This document shows positions 6,260 through 12,911 of a stretch of 21,284 bases of DNA, piece by piece. The notes under the pieces were generated by a model. That model was not told where the DNA came from, ran no database searches, and saw nothing but the letters and a program-made list of their open reading frames with translations. Source of the stretch: a virus. The stretch covers positions 1 to 21,284 of IMG/VR virus record IMGVR_UViG_3300033388_001836, one strand, 5' to 3'. Position numbers and translations under genes: made by a program. Position 1 is the first letter of the stretch; each line of letters starts with the position of its first letter.

Positions 6260-6415
6260 TTATTTCTCCAATCTCATTAATTTTAATCTAAATTCTTTTT
6301 GTATATCACATAAAGCCTTTATATGTTCGTTTGGGTAGTCTTTTCTTATTCTTTTTATCAATAACTCGTTATGATTTATTATCATTATTAAAGTTCTTTC
6401 TTCGCTAAAAAACAT
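6260..6415 (-). CDS. Hypothetical 51-residue protein
   Basis: A short frame (MFFSEERTLIMIINHNELLI..., ending RLKLMRLEK) fills the gap between two operon genes exactly. Its ATG lies one base after the upstream stop, with GAGGAG supplied by that gene's last codons, and its end supplies GGAGAAA for the next gene. It looks helical and is not recognised. The gap-free fit and ribosome site are the main evidence that it is real. Confidence 0.7.
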   Translation of the reverse strand: MFFSEERTLIMIINHNELLIKRIRKDYPNEHIKALCDIQKEFRLKLMRLEK

Positions 6416-6416
6416 C

Positions 6417-6623
6417 TTATTTCTCCTCTGGTTTATTGATATAAGCCCAGTGTGTTATTTCTAGCCGATAATATTCTTTTGGTAAGTTCCATTCATTCAT
6501 TTTTGGAAAATAACTAAGTTGACATATATGCCCGTGTTTAAAAAAACACAAAACATCTATTGTCCCATTTTTATTCTTATGTTCTTTAGGTAATTCTTTA
6601 TTTACATTTTTCCAATCTATCAT
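6417..6623 (-). CDS. DUF551-like small protein
   Basis: This 68-residue protein matches DUF551: an opening 'W..V...LP' (DWKNVNKELPKE), a central strand-rich segment with a cysteine-containing VLCFFKHG, and the closing ITHWAYINKPEE ('iTHWmplPepP'). The family is common in phages and its role is unknown. I take the ATG at 6621-6623 rather than 6635, because GAGGTG sits at the right distance and the start follows the upstream stop directly. Confidence 0.8.
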   Translation of the reverse strand: MIDWKNVNKELPKEHKNKNGTIDVLCFFKHGHICQLSYFPKMNEWNLPKEYYRLEITHWAYINKPEEK

Positions 6624-6624
6624 A

Positions 6625-6843
6625 TTACACCTCAATTATCAAAAGATTCTTCTTTCGTTCAATTATTACCTCTGTTGCTTCATACTTAACACCTATCTTT
6701 GTTAGAATACCCTCATTAACCATTTTTTTAAGTTCTTGGTTGATCGTTGGACTTTCTACATTCAAGGCTTCAGCAATATCTACCTGCTTATAACCATCAG
6801 TTATTAGCTGATATATTATGTATTGTCTTTTATCTAGTTTCAT
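6625..6843 (-). CDS. Small winged-helix DNA-binding protein
   Basis: This 72-residue protein has a helix-turn-helix: RQYIIYQLITDGY, then QVDIAEALNVESPTINQELKKM, followed by a short wing (EGILTKIGVKYEATEVII). The QVDIAEALNV-SPTINQEL stretch is a typical HTH. It is probably a small transcription regulator of the early genes, though no operator can be assigned. It overlaps the upstream 40-residue gene by 14 bases. Confidence 0.75.
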   Translation of the reverse strand: MKLDKRQYIIYQLITDGYKQVDIAEALNVESPTINQELKKMVNEGILTKIGVKYEATEVIIERKKNLLIIEV

Positions 6844-6952
6844 TTTGTTTTTCCCATTTTTTTTGGTAATATTCAGTTTGTTTTTCTAACATTTCAATTT
6901 TTGCCTTTAACATCTTTATTTCGGCTTCTTGTAGTGGACACTTAATAAACAT
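6830..6952 (-). CDS. Hypothetical 40-residue coiled-coil peptide
   Basis: A short frame with TAAGGAGA before its ATG. After MFIKCPLQEA the sequence is a run of charged heptad-like helix (EIKMLKAKIEMLEKQTEYYQ). It fills the gap between two operon genes and overlaps the next gene's start by 14 bases. It is probably a small oligomerising protein; function unknown. Confidence 0.65.
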   Translation of the reverse strand: MFIKCPLQEAEIKMLKAKIEMLEKQTEYYQKKWEKQNETR

Positions 6953-6963
6953 CTCAATTCTCC

Positions 6964-7212
6964 TTAATTATAATCATCAAAACTTGGGTGTGATATAAAG
7001 ATATTTACAGTCTTACCTTCTCTTTCAAGCTCTTTTAATACTATTTCATATTGATTTTGTTTAATCTTATCATAATCTACTTTAGGCTCTCTATCCATAG
7101 ACAAGCTCAATGCTACTGCCATTATAAACATACTTACCCATAAAATTATAGCACATACAGTTATTACCGTTATAAATTCTCTTATTGTAAATTCTTGATT
7201 GTGTATCTTCAT
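6964..7212 (-). CDS. Hypothetical single-TM membrane protein
   Basis: This 82-residue protein has one hydrophobic segment at about 13-38 (ITVITVCAIILWVSMFIMAV and onward) after a short charged N-terminus, and a charged soluble tail. Because it has no clear signal-cleavage site, it is probably a membrane-anchored protein with the larger C-terminal part on one side. Early small membrane proteins often alter the host envelope or block superinfection, but nothing specific is visible here. Confidence 0.7.
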   Translation of the reverse strand: MKIHNQEFTIREFITVITVCAIILWVSMFIMAVALSLSMDREPKVDYDKIKQNQYEIVLKELEREGKTVNIFISHPSFDDYN

Positions 7213-7213
7213 T

Positions 7214-7348
7214 TTATTTACCTCTTAAAATTGTTATTAGTTCTAGGTTTTTTTTATACATATTTATTATAAACTCTTTCTCAAATTGCTCTAAATCGCT
7301 TTTATGTATCAGTTTTTTAATTTCTTTCAGTTCTTCATCGTTTATCAT
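7214..7348 (-). CDS. Hypothetical 44-residue helical protein
   Basis: A short frame (MINDEELKEIKKLIHKSDLE..., ending LITILRGK) that starts two bases after the upstream stop, with GGAGATTTAAAG in front. Amphipathic helical pattern. It ends right before the next gene's ATG at 7212. Not recognised; accepted because of ribosome site and tight packing. Confidence 0.65.
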   Translation of the reverse strand: MINDEELKEIKKLIHKSDLEQFEKEFIINMYKKNLELITILRGK

Positions 7349-7350
7349 CT

Positions 7351-7464
7351 TTAAATCTCCATTTGGTTAATTAGTCTTGTTAAATTATTAAGTTCATTTT
7401 TAGCAATAACCTCTTCTAGTTCGATGTTTGCTAGTCTTTCGTCTCTTTCTCTTCCTGTTAACAT
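7351..7464 (-). CDS. Hypothetical 37-residue helical peptide
   Basis: A short frame (MLTGRERDERLANIELEEVI..., ending LINQMEI) that begins one base after the upstream stop, with GAGGAGGTG directly in front. Its last codons supply the ribosome site for the next gene. The sequence is strongly charged and helical. Function unknown. Confidence 0.65.
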   Translation of the reverse strand: MLTGRERDERLANIELEEVIAKNELNNLTRLINQMEI

Positions 7465-7465
7465 C

Positions 7466-7759
7466 TTACACCTCCTCAACTGGCATACCGCAGTAAACAT
7501 TATATAGAAAGTCTTTTAATACTTCAGTAGCATTTAATATAAAGTCTTCTTTAAATTCAGCTTCTATGAAATTATCATACATATCATTACCATATTTCTC
7601 TTGGTTAAGTATGTAGAAAGTCATTAGCTCATAAGTATCTACTAATTCATTTTCATTATCAGCTTTTTCCCAGTCGAAGTCATAATCAACTATTTGATTG
7701 TCGTCTGACATTGATTTTAACATTGATTGTATGTTATTTTGTGTTTGAGTATATTTCAT
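7466..7759 (-). CDS. First gene of the leftward operon, hypothetical acidic protein
   Basis: This 97-residue protein is acidic (many Asp/Glu, NQIVDYDFDWEKADNENELV) and not recognised. As the first gene behind the left promoter, with a strong AAAGGAGG site, it should be among the earliest and most abundant products. Its acidity and position fit a small early protein that binds a host factor, possibly by mimicking DNA, but that is inference only. Confidence 0.75.
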   Translation of the reverse strand: MKYTQTQNNIQSMLKSMSDDNQIVDYDFDWEKADNENELVDTYELMTFYILNQEKYGNDMYDNFIEAEFKEDFILNATEVLKDFLYNVYCGMPVEEV

Positions 7760-7767
7760 TTTGTAGC

Positions 7768-7815
7768 CTCCTTTGTTGTATGTCCTTATTGTATCACATA
7801 TAAAAACAATTACAA
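7768..7815 (-). promoter_or_regulatory. Main leftward promoter with ACAACAAAGGAG leader
   Basis: On the minus strand TTGTAA (7810-7815) and TACAAT (7788-7793) are 16 bases apart. Eight bases further is ACAACAAAGGAG (7768-7779), which carries the ribosome site of the gene at 7759. It should drive the long leftward operon. Confidence 0.75.
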
Positions 7816-7868
7816 GAAAAAAATAAAATAAATTTCATTATATATCGTAAGTTGTTGTATTTACTTGA

Positions 7869-7899
7869 AAGATAAATTAAGATAAAATTAAGATTTGAT
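7869..7899. repeat. Three phased AAGAT-A/T repeats in the divergent control region
   Basis: Three units beginning AAGAT (7869, 7879, 7890), each followed by an A/T run, repeat every 10-11 bases. This is one helical turn, so the A-tracts would bend the DNA, and a regulator could bind one face. They lie between the two divergent promoters (7768-7815 and 7930-7957). The rest of the 254-base gap holds only A/T-rich sequence and these promoters, with no further gene seen. Confidence 0.5.
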
Positions 7900-7929
7900 A
7901 GTGTTGGCGATTCGTTATTTATTATTTGC

Positions 7930-7957
7930 TTGCTATATTCCTATGAAATGGTATAAT
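7930..7957 (+). promoter_or_regulatory. Rightward promoter for the 8014 gene
   Basis: TTGCTA (7930-7935) and a perfect TATAAT (7952-7957) with 16 bases between. The transcript would start near 7964, leaving a leader of about 50 bases before the ATG at 8014. The gene has its own terminator, so this promoter probably serves it alone. Confidence 0.7.
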
Positions 7958-8013
7958 AGTATAAATCCTGTAGTAAAATATGGGCGTGCTAAAAAACAAA
8001 AAGGAATACAAAA

Positions 8014-8490
8014 ATGGCAATACTAAAATTAAATGTCTTCGGGTTCGAAGAAATCGGCAGCAAATCAATATCAAATATTGAAAACAATGCCATCCAAACA
8101 CTTTATAATATATCAAGAGAATTTATAGGGGTTTCAAAAAAAAATGGCTCTCAATCTCATTATGGCAGAGACTTGTATAGAAATATATCTAGACTAAGCA
8201 CTTCTTTAGAAATAAATACAAAAGATTTGTCTTTAAGAAAGAGAGTAGATGTGGAGATGTCTAGGGAAAAGTTTAATGCAACTCATTTATCAGAAATCGA
8301 ACCTTGCATAGTGGAGTATAAATGTTCTGAAGAAACTCCTGAAACTTGGACTTTATTTAATAAACACATTAAAGATAAGGAGTTTGATAAAATAGCCAAA
8401 AATATATTTGATGGGGAATTCCCATTTATAACTATATATGTGGCAAGAATAGGTAATAAAGATTATTCATTTTACGAATATTCAAAATAA
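8014..8490 (+). CDS. Unknown single-gene unit in the control region
   Basis: This 158-residue protein is not recognised. It opens with a strand-like MAILKLNVFGFEEIG, has a serine/arginine-rich middle (SQSHYGRDLYRNISRLSTS), and a C-terminal half that looks like alternating strands and helices (FPFITIYVARIGNKDYSFY). No helix-turn-helix, signal peptide or membrane span is evident. AAGGAATAC precedes the start. It has its own promoter and a terminator, and sits where phages often keep a regulator or a host-takeover/immunity gene, so a regulatory or defence-related role is a guess. Confidence 0.75.
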   Translation: MAILKLNVFGFEEIGSKSISNIENNAIQTLYNISREFIGVSKKNGSQSHYGRDLYRNISRLSTSLEINTKDLSLRKRVDVEMSREKFNATHLSEIEPCIVEYKCSEETPETWTLFNKHIKDKEFDKIAKNIFDGEFPFITIYVARIGNKDYSFYEYSK

Positions 8491-8497
8491 GATATAC

Positions 8498-8522
8498 AAA
8501 GGGGTTTAAAAGCCTCTTTTTT
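8498..8522 (+). terminator. Rho-independent terminator after the 8014 gene
   Basis: AAAGGGG and CCTCTTT form a 7-bp stem (one G-T pair) around the loop TTTAAAAG, and the 3' arm runs directly into a T tract (six T in all). It begins seven bases after the stop codon and isolates this gene from the operon at 8610. Confidence 0.8.
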
Positions 8523-8554
8523 CTCCTAATTACATATAAAAATAAATTATTTTC

Positions 8555-8602
8555 TTTACAAGCACCTCTCAATATGTTACAATAACGGTAACAACAAAGG
8601 AG
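8555..8602 (+). promoter_or_regulatory. Rightward promoter with ACAACAAAGGAG leader
   Basis: TTTACA (8555-8560) and TACAAT (8578-8583) are 17 bases apart. Seven bases later comes ACAACAAAGGAG (8591-8602), the same leader box as in two leftward promoters. It contains the ribosome site of the gene at 8610. Confidence 0.75.
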
Positions 8603-8609
8603 AATAATT

Positions 8610-9452
8610 ATGACAAAATACACAAAAGAATATTTAGAAGAGAACGAGATAGCAATACAATATAACACTAAAGAAGAGTTTAATGCTATCTTCTCCAAGT
8701 TATCTACACTAGGAGAGGAAAAATCTCTCAATACAAACTTTGATGAAATTTTAAAAATAACTAGGTTTATAAGCAGGAATACTAAAACTAAAAACTTTGA
8801 TAGTTATAATAGAACTTGGAAGGGAGAAACAATAATAACAGCTAAAGAGTTCTTAGAAGACCATATTGTTGATACCAACGATAAGGTGGAAGATATGCCT
8901 ATTGCTGTTTTCTCTACACCTTGTCCTCATTGCAAGAAACCTATCTGTTCTTCTAGGATAGAATGTCCTGAATGCGGGAAGAATGTTTTGATAAAGCCTA
9001 ATAAACAAATGGAAGAGGCTATGAAAAATCCGGGTATATTAGATATAAAGAAATTATATGAAAGCGAAGACTCTCTAACCCTAACAGGAGACACTTTAAG
9101 ACGACATAGAATACAAGAGAAGATTGAGGAGGGTGTTAAGGGTTCTGCTTGGACTTTTGCTTCAATGCTCAGCTTATTAGAATGGTATATTAAAGACAAT
9201 AAGGATAATGGTGTTTTTGTTGAAGAAATCGCTCAAAAGGTTGGCAAAGAAGACCTTAAATTTTTCTTCAACATAAAAGAAACTATGACAATGCGAGAAG
9301 CAATAGAACAAGAGAAAAATTTTGAGTTTGAGGGAAAAGAATATGCGGAACAAGATTGTAAGCTGTATATAGATTTTTATATGGCAGATGCAGAAAGTGT
9401 AGGTATTGACTGGATACTTAAAAACCAAGATAAACAAGTGAGGGTGTTATAA
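8610..9452 (+). CDS. Hypothetical protein with zinc ribbon
   Basis: This 280-residue protein is not recognised as a whole. It has a helical N-terminal part, a short TWKGETIITAKEFLEDHI stretch (about 69-86), and a zinc ribbon at 105-122 (C105-x2-C108 and C119-x2-C122, in CPHC and CPEC). The C-terminal half is helical and acidic (for example MTMREAIEQEKNFEFEGKEY). It could be a nucleic-acid binding or regulatory factor. It overlaps the next gene in TAATG, and its promoter belongs to the shared-leader class. Confidence 0.75.
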   Translation: MTKYTKEYLEENEIAIQYNTKEEFNAIFSKLSTLGEEKSLNTNFDEILKITRFISRNTKTKNFDSYNRTWKGETIITAKEFLEDHIVDTNDKVEDMPIAVFSTPCPHCKKPICSSRIECPECGKNVLIKPNKQMEEAMKNPGILDIKKLYESEDSLTLTGDTLRRHRIQEKIEEGVKGSAWTFASMLSLLEWYIKDNKDNGVFVEEIAQKVGKEDLKFFFNIKETMTMREAIEQEKNFEFEGKEYAEQDCKLYIDFYMADAESVGIDWILKNQDKQVRVL

Positions 9453-9706
9453 TGTATAAAGTGAAATTAACAAACTACGCAGGAGAGGAAACTATAATTA
9501 AAATAAAAAAGCAAATAAAATCAATTTTTTATCAAAAAATGAGTGGAGATGACATCTTACATATTCTTTATAATGACGGAGAGGAAGATTATTTTGATTC
9601 ATCGGATGGTAGAGAAATGAATATTCACGATGATTATTGTTTTATCCCTGTTGAAGAAATCAAAGAGGGAGTATTGTTTGATATAAGAAAACACTTGAAA
9701 AAATAG
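9452..9706 (+). CDS. Hypothetical 84-residue protein
   Basis: A small protein with alternating basic N-terminal (MYKVKLTNYAGEETIIKIKK) and acidic middle (NDGEEDYFDSSDGREMN) parts, probably beta-rich. It is coupled to the preceding gene by TAATG. The promoter of the next transcription unit begins inside its last codons (9695). Not recognised. Confidence 0.7.
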   Translation: MYKVKLTNYAGEETIIKIKKQIKSIFYQKMSGDDILHILYNDGEEDYFDSSDGREMNIHDDYCFIPVEEIKEGVLFDIRKHLKK

Positions 9707-9723
9707 AATAAATATACTATACT
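9695..9723 (+). promoter_or_regulatory. Consensus promoter upstream of the structured leader
   Basis: TTGAAA (9695-9700) and TATACT (9718-9723) with exactly 17 bases between. The predicted start (about 9730) coincides with the first base of the structured element at 9730-9785. It would feed the terminase region. Confidence 0.75.
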
Positions 9724-9729
9724 AGAAAT

Positions 9730-9785
9730 AGTGGTGGAGTATTTGGCTGACTCTTTTGTTGTAATCTGAAGAAGCTACCACCACT
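9730..9785 (+). ncRNA. Structured 5' leader or small RNA upstream of the terminase genes
   Basis: The sequence closes with a perfect, GC-rich 8-bp stem, AGTGGTGG (9730-9737) against CCACCACT (9778-9785). Inside it, TGGCT (9744-9748) pairs with AGCTA (9773-9777, one G-U), and TCTTT (9752-9756) with GAAGA (9768-9772, one G-U), leaving an 11-nt loop. The 3' arm is continuous; the 5' arm bulges at 9738-9743 and 9749-9751. No U tract follows, so it is not a simple terminator, and the transcript should continue into the gene at 9806. It is too short for a tRNA. It could be a regulator of terminase expression, an RNA stabiliser, or a packaging RNA. Confidence 0.6.
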
Positions 9786-9805
9786 TCAATTAAAAGGATT
9801 AAGTT

Positions 9806-9976
9806 ATGACTGATACAGAAAGACTAAGAGAGGAAAGAAATATAGACTTAGAACAAGCTCAAATAGAAGCTACACTAAAAACTAAATCTAAATACTACCT
9901 AGAAGACTGTATTAGAAATAACTGCAACTCACTCCTAGCAGAAAAGATATTACAAGAAAGACAAAGCATTAAGTAA
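9806..9976 (+). CDS. Hypothetical 56-residue protein upstream of the small terminase
   Basis: A short frame with AAAAGGATT before its ATG and a helical, charged sequence (MTDTERLREERNIDLEQAQI onward, ending LLAEKILQERQSIK). It fills the gap between the structured leader and the small terminase gene, and its stop lies 13 bases before that gene's ATG. Not recognised; perhaps a packaging accessory. Confidence 0.7.
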   Translation: MTDTERLREERNIDLEQAQIEATLKTKSKYYLEDCIRNNCNSLLAEKILQERQSIK

Positions 9977-9989
9977 AGAGAGAAAACAA

Positions 9990-10448
9990 ATGACAAATAA
10001 AACAGGAAGACCTTCAAAGCTTACAGAAGAGATCAAAAAAAACATATTTGATTGTCTAGTAGTAGATGGATTAACAGTAGATAAGACTTGTGATAAATGT
10101 GGAATAAGTAAAACTACTTTCTATAATTGGTTTAATGATGATGAAGAGTTTCTTAACTTCTCCGCACGCTTACGAGAGGTTAAAGCCCATAAACATATAC
10201 AAGAAGCTGATAGTATAATTGACGATATAATCGCATTAGATGCTTCCAAAGAAGATAAAGAGGTTATGAAATTTGAGTTAAACAAATTAAGAGCTGTATA
10301 TGATATGAAATTAAGACTAGCAGGAAAATATAATAGACAAGTTTATGGAGAAAAACTAGATAGTGATGTAACATCTAACGGTAAAGAAGTAAAGAGTATA
10401 GCAATAGTTCCTAACAAGCAAGAGGCTGATAAATGGGGAAAGAAATAA
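9990..10448 (+). CDS. terS: Terminase small subunit (Sf6/P22-like HTH type)
   Basis: This 152-residue protein binds the packaging start site and loads the large subunit. It opens with GRPSKLTEEIKKNIFDCL and an HTH (VDKTCDKCGISKTTFYNWFN, about 29-48). A helical central domain follows, and it ends with a stretch like 'lRa...k..agk..pk.YGdk' (KLRAVYDMKLRLAGKYNRQV then YGEKLDSD), which is typical of Sf6 gp1-like small terminases. Its order next to the large subunit supports this. Confidence 0.88.
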   Translation: MTNKTGRPSKLTEEIKKNIFDCLVVDGLTVDKTCDKCGISKTTFYNWFNDDEEFLNFSARLREVKAHKHIQEADSIIDDIIALDASKEDKEVMKFELNKLRAVYDMKLRLAGKYNRQVYGEKLDSDVTSNGKEVKSIAIVPNKQEADKWGKK

Positions 10449-10699
10449 TGACTAAAGAATTAAAAGATATTAAAAAACATATCAAAAACCGTAAATTAAA
10501 TTTTCGTTATATGGGGGCTTTTGGTGATGCTATTATGATATCTTGTAAAGATTTAATTTCCATAAAAGAAATGGGTATAATAGCCACAATTAGGGGAAAA
10601 GAGTCTCTATATGAATTAGATTTTAAGGGTAAAAAGTATGAGGGAGAGTTTGCAGAGCGTGTATTTAACTACCTTGCGGATTTGATAGACAATGAATAA
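10448..10699 (+). CDS. Hypothetical 83-residue protein
   Basis: The ATG at 10448 overlaps the terminase small-subunit stop (TAATG), so I prefer it to the ATG 15 bases upstream. The protein is basic at the start (MTKELKDIKKHIKNRKLNFR) and has FGDAIMISCKDLISI in the middle; it may be an alpha/beta fold. It is not recognised. It ends just before the tRNA at 10701. Confidence 0.7.
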   Translation: MTKELKDIKKHIKNRKLNFRYMGAFGDAIMISCKDLISIKEMGIIATIRGKESLYELDFKGKKYEGEFAERVFNYLADLIDNE

Positions 10700-10700
10700 C

Positions 10701-10774
10701 TGGGTTATGGTCTAACGGTAAGACATAAGTCTTTGGCACTTACGATTGAGGTTCGATTCCTTGTAACCCAACCA
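10701..10774 (+). tRNA. tRNA-Gln (anticodon UUG)
   Basis: A 74-nt cloverleaf with all arms: acceptor TGGGTTA/TAACCCA (7 bp), D stem GTCT/AGAC, anticodon stem TAAGT/ACTTA with loop CTTTGGC (anticodon TTG at 10733-10735, preceded by the usual T33), variable region CGAT, and T arm TGAGG-TTCGATT-CCTTG. The T stem has two G-U pairs. Discriminator A and an encoded CCA complete it. It reads CAA, the glutamine codon that dominates the Gln-rich portal and scaffold genes downstream. Confidence 0.95.
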
Positions 10775-10788
10775 ATAAAGGATATAAT

Positions 10789-11028
10789 ATGAAACTATTA
10801 TTAAAAACATTGTGTAAAATATATGGATACAAATACTCCTTTGACAAGATGCAGAGGAAGCATATTCTTACACGCTATCGGAAAGAGCTTTCAATAAAAA
10901 CTCAGTCAAGAAAAAACACTGGTGCTTTTATCTCTACTATAAACGGAACTAGTTGGGTCAACAAAGAATATAAAGCGATTGTTATTGTTTGGTGTTATAT
11001 TAGCACTAAAGCAAAACTAGGAAAATAA
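10789..11028 (+). CDS. Hypothetical basic 79-residue protein
   Basis: A very basic protein (MKLLLKTLCKIYGYKYSFDK onward, with KMQRKHILTRYRKEL) that starts after AAAGGAT and ends exactly one base before the large terminase ATG. Composition suggests nucleic-acid or acidic partner binding; it is not recognised. It may assist packaging. Confidence 0.65.
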   Translation: MKLLLKTLCKIYGYKYSFDKMQRKHILTRYRKELSIKTQSRKNTGAFISTINGTSWVNKEYKAIVIVWCYISTKAKLGK

Positions 11029-12459
11029 ATGTATATAGTATATAAACCATATCCAGCACAAAAGCTATTACACGAATGCCCTTATGTAGAAGTTCTACTT
11101 GAAGGTAACCGTGGGGGTGGTAAGTCTGACGGTGCTATAATGGATTATCTAAGCGAAGTAGGTAACGGATGGAAAGAAGCTTGGCAAGGTATTATATTCA
11201 GAAGACAGATAAAAGATTTAAACGATCTAATAAAGAAATCAAAAAAATACATCGTAGCATTATGCCCAAATGCTATATTCAATATATCAACAAGAACTTG
11301 GAAATTCCCAGATGGAGAAACATTAACATTTCAACAAGCAGATAGAGATGACGACTATTGGAACTTTCACGGACACGAATACCCTTGGCAGTTCTTTGAT
11401 GAATTAACCTCTTGGGCTTCGCCTGACTTTTACTTATCAATGGCATCTTGCTGTCGTAGTGGAGTTAAAGGAATACCAAAGAGAAGACTATCAGCAACAA
11501 ATCCTTGGGGAGCAGGACACAGTTGGGTAAAGAAAAGATTTATAGACCCAGCACCTAGAATGAAACCAATTACTGATATAGTTATAAACCCAGTAACAGA
11601 CGAAGAAATAGAAATGACTAGAGTTGCTATAAACTGTCAGCTTAAAGACAACAAACACTTAATAGAGAACGACCCTGTATATATAGCACAACTTAATTCA
11701 ATTACAAACGAGGCTAAAAGAAAGGCTTGGATTGATGGAGATTGGAGTATTCAAGTGGGAGCATTCTTTGGAGATGTTTGGAGCGATAAAAACATAATTA
11801 AACCATTCACACCTCCTAAGCACTGGTTGAAGTTCTGTGGATTTGATTGGGGATATGCTAAACCGTTTGCTATGGGTTGGTTTTGTATATCAGATGGAAC
11901 AGAATTACCAGATGGTAGAATATACCCAGTAGGTTCTGTTATCAAGTATCGTGAGTATTATGGTTGTGAAGATAATGAAGAAGATGTAGGAGTTAGACTA
12001 ACAGTTGAAGAAATAGCTGATGGAATACACAATAGGGAAGACGAAGATATATCGTATAGAGTAGCAGACCCTGCATTATTCAAAGAAGATGGTGGAGAAT
12101 CACAAGCAGAAAGATTTCATAAAAAGGGGATAACCTTTGAAAGAGCAGATAATCAACGAGTAGCAGGTTGGGAGCTTATGAGAGAGCGAATGAAAGGGAC
12201 TGAGGTAGCTAAAGACAAATGGGTTTCACTTTACTATGTATTTGATACTTGCCTACACACAATAAGAACAATCCCTATACTACTACACGATGAAAAGAAA
12301 TTGGAAGACATCGACACAACTATGGAAGATCATATAGCTGATGCAGACAGATATGCTTTAAATTCAAGACCTTGGATTAAGAAGAATAATAGCAACCGTA
12401 AAAGTGACACTACATTCACTGATGCTTTAGACACAATACAAACAAAGGAGTTTTTCTAA
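11029..12459 (+). CDS. terL: Terminase large subunit
   Basis: This 476-residue packaging motor has an N-terminal ATPase and a C-terminal RNase-H-like nuclease. Walker A is GNRGGGKS (26-33), Walker B FFDEL with D124/E125 (122-126), and the coupling motif SATN is at 155-158. The nuclease acidic residues are D273 in GFDWGYAKP, D347 in YRVADPAL and D434/D438 in the MEDHIADADRY region. Length and order agree with podovirus terminases. It begins directly at the stop of the preceding gene and ends in TAATG with the next. Confidence 0.96.
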   Translation: MYIVYKPYPAQKLLHECPYVEVLLEGNRGGGKSDGAIMDYLSEVGNGWKEAWQGIIFRRQIKDLNDLIKKSKKYIVALCPNAIFNISTRTWKFPDGETLTFQQADRDDDYWNFHGHEYPWQFFDELTSWASPDFYLSMASCCRSGVKGIPKRRLSATNPWGAGHSWVKKRFIDPAPRMKPITDIVINPVTDEEIEMTRVAINCQLKDNKHLIENDPVYIAQLNSITNEAKRKAWIDGDWSIQVGAFFGDVWSDKNIIKPFTPPKHWLKFCGFDWGYAKPFAMGWFCISDGTELPDGRIYPVGSVIKYREYYGCEDNEEDVGVRLTVEEIADGIHNREDEDISYRVADPALFKEDGGESQAERFHKKGITFERADNQRVAGWELMRERMKGTEVAKDKWVSLYYVFDTCLHTIRTIPILLHDEKKLEDIDTTMEDHIADADRYALNSRPWIKKNNSNRKSDTTFTDALDTIQTKEFF

Positions 12460-12911
12460 TGAAGAAAATGTATTTTACAATAATAAATGATGAGCCAACT
12501 TTCAAACCACTAGTAGTGGAGACAAAAGAAGAGGCAATTAAACAAACTAAAGAACTAATGGAAGAAATGATTATATCTCTAAAAGAGCAGAAATTAGAAA
12601 CCCAAGCTAAACTCAAACAAAATAAAAAAGGATTTGACGAGGCTATTGGAAGACAAAAGAAAGGCTTGAAGTTGTTTGACAAACCTATGACTAACAAAGC
12701 TAGAGGTGATGAGCTTGTTAAACTTGAATTAGTAGGCACTTCTGAGTTTGCTGAAGAGACAACTAAAGAGCAAGTAAAAGAAAGTTATGATATTAGTTGT
12801 CTTACTTGGAAAGACTTTAGGGAAGCTCAAGACAAAGCTATTGATTATCTTAATAAGCAGATTGACAAGTATTCTAAAGGGAAGATAGATTTTTTCGTAT
12901 TGGAGAAGTAA
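12459..12911 (+). CDS. Hypothetical helical protein between terminase and portal
   Basis: This 150-residue protein opens with strand-like MKKMYFTIINDEPTFKPLVV and continues as a long charged coiled-coil-like helix (KQTKELMEEMIISLKEQKLE...). It is coupled to the large terminase gene by TAATG. Not recognised; possibly a packaging or assembly accessory. Confidence 0.7.
   Translation: MKKMYFTIINDEPTFKPLVVETKEEAIKQTKELMEEMIISLKEQKLETQAKLKQNKKGFDEAIGRQKKGLKLFDKPMTNKARGDELVKLELVGTSEFAEETTKEQVKESYDISCLTWKDFREAQDKAIDYLNKQIDKYSKGKIDFFVLEK

Noticed and set aside
7855-7888. Further promoter (TTGTAT-17-TAAGAT or TTTACT-17-TAAAAT) in the divergent gap
   Set aside because: Such weak matches are expected in this A/T-rich stretch; no gene begins close downstream that lacks a better promoter.
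135-7918. CGATTCG shared by the promoter spacer at 135-151 and the control region at 7907-7914 as a possible operator
   Set aside because: Only about seven bases match, the flanks differ and there is no symmetry, so chance is a fair explanation.
9730-9785. A truncated tRNA gene
   Set aside because: The 7-8 bp closing stem resembles an acceptor stem, but only 40 bases lie inside it. No D or T arm or TTCGA loop can be formed, and no CCA follows.
10701-10774. Prophage attachment site in the tRNA
   Set aside because: The tRNA is intact, inside the terminase region and codirectional with it; no integrase or second copy of its 3' end is seen in the window.
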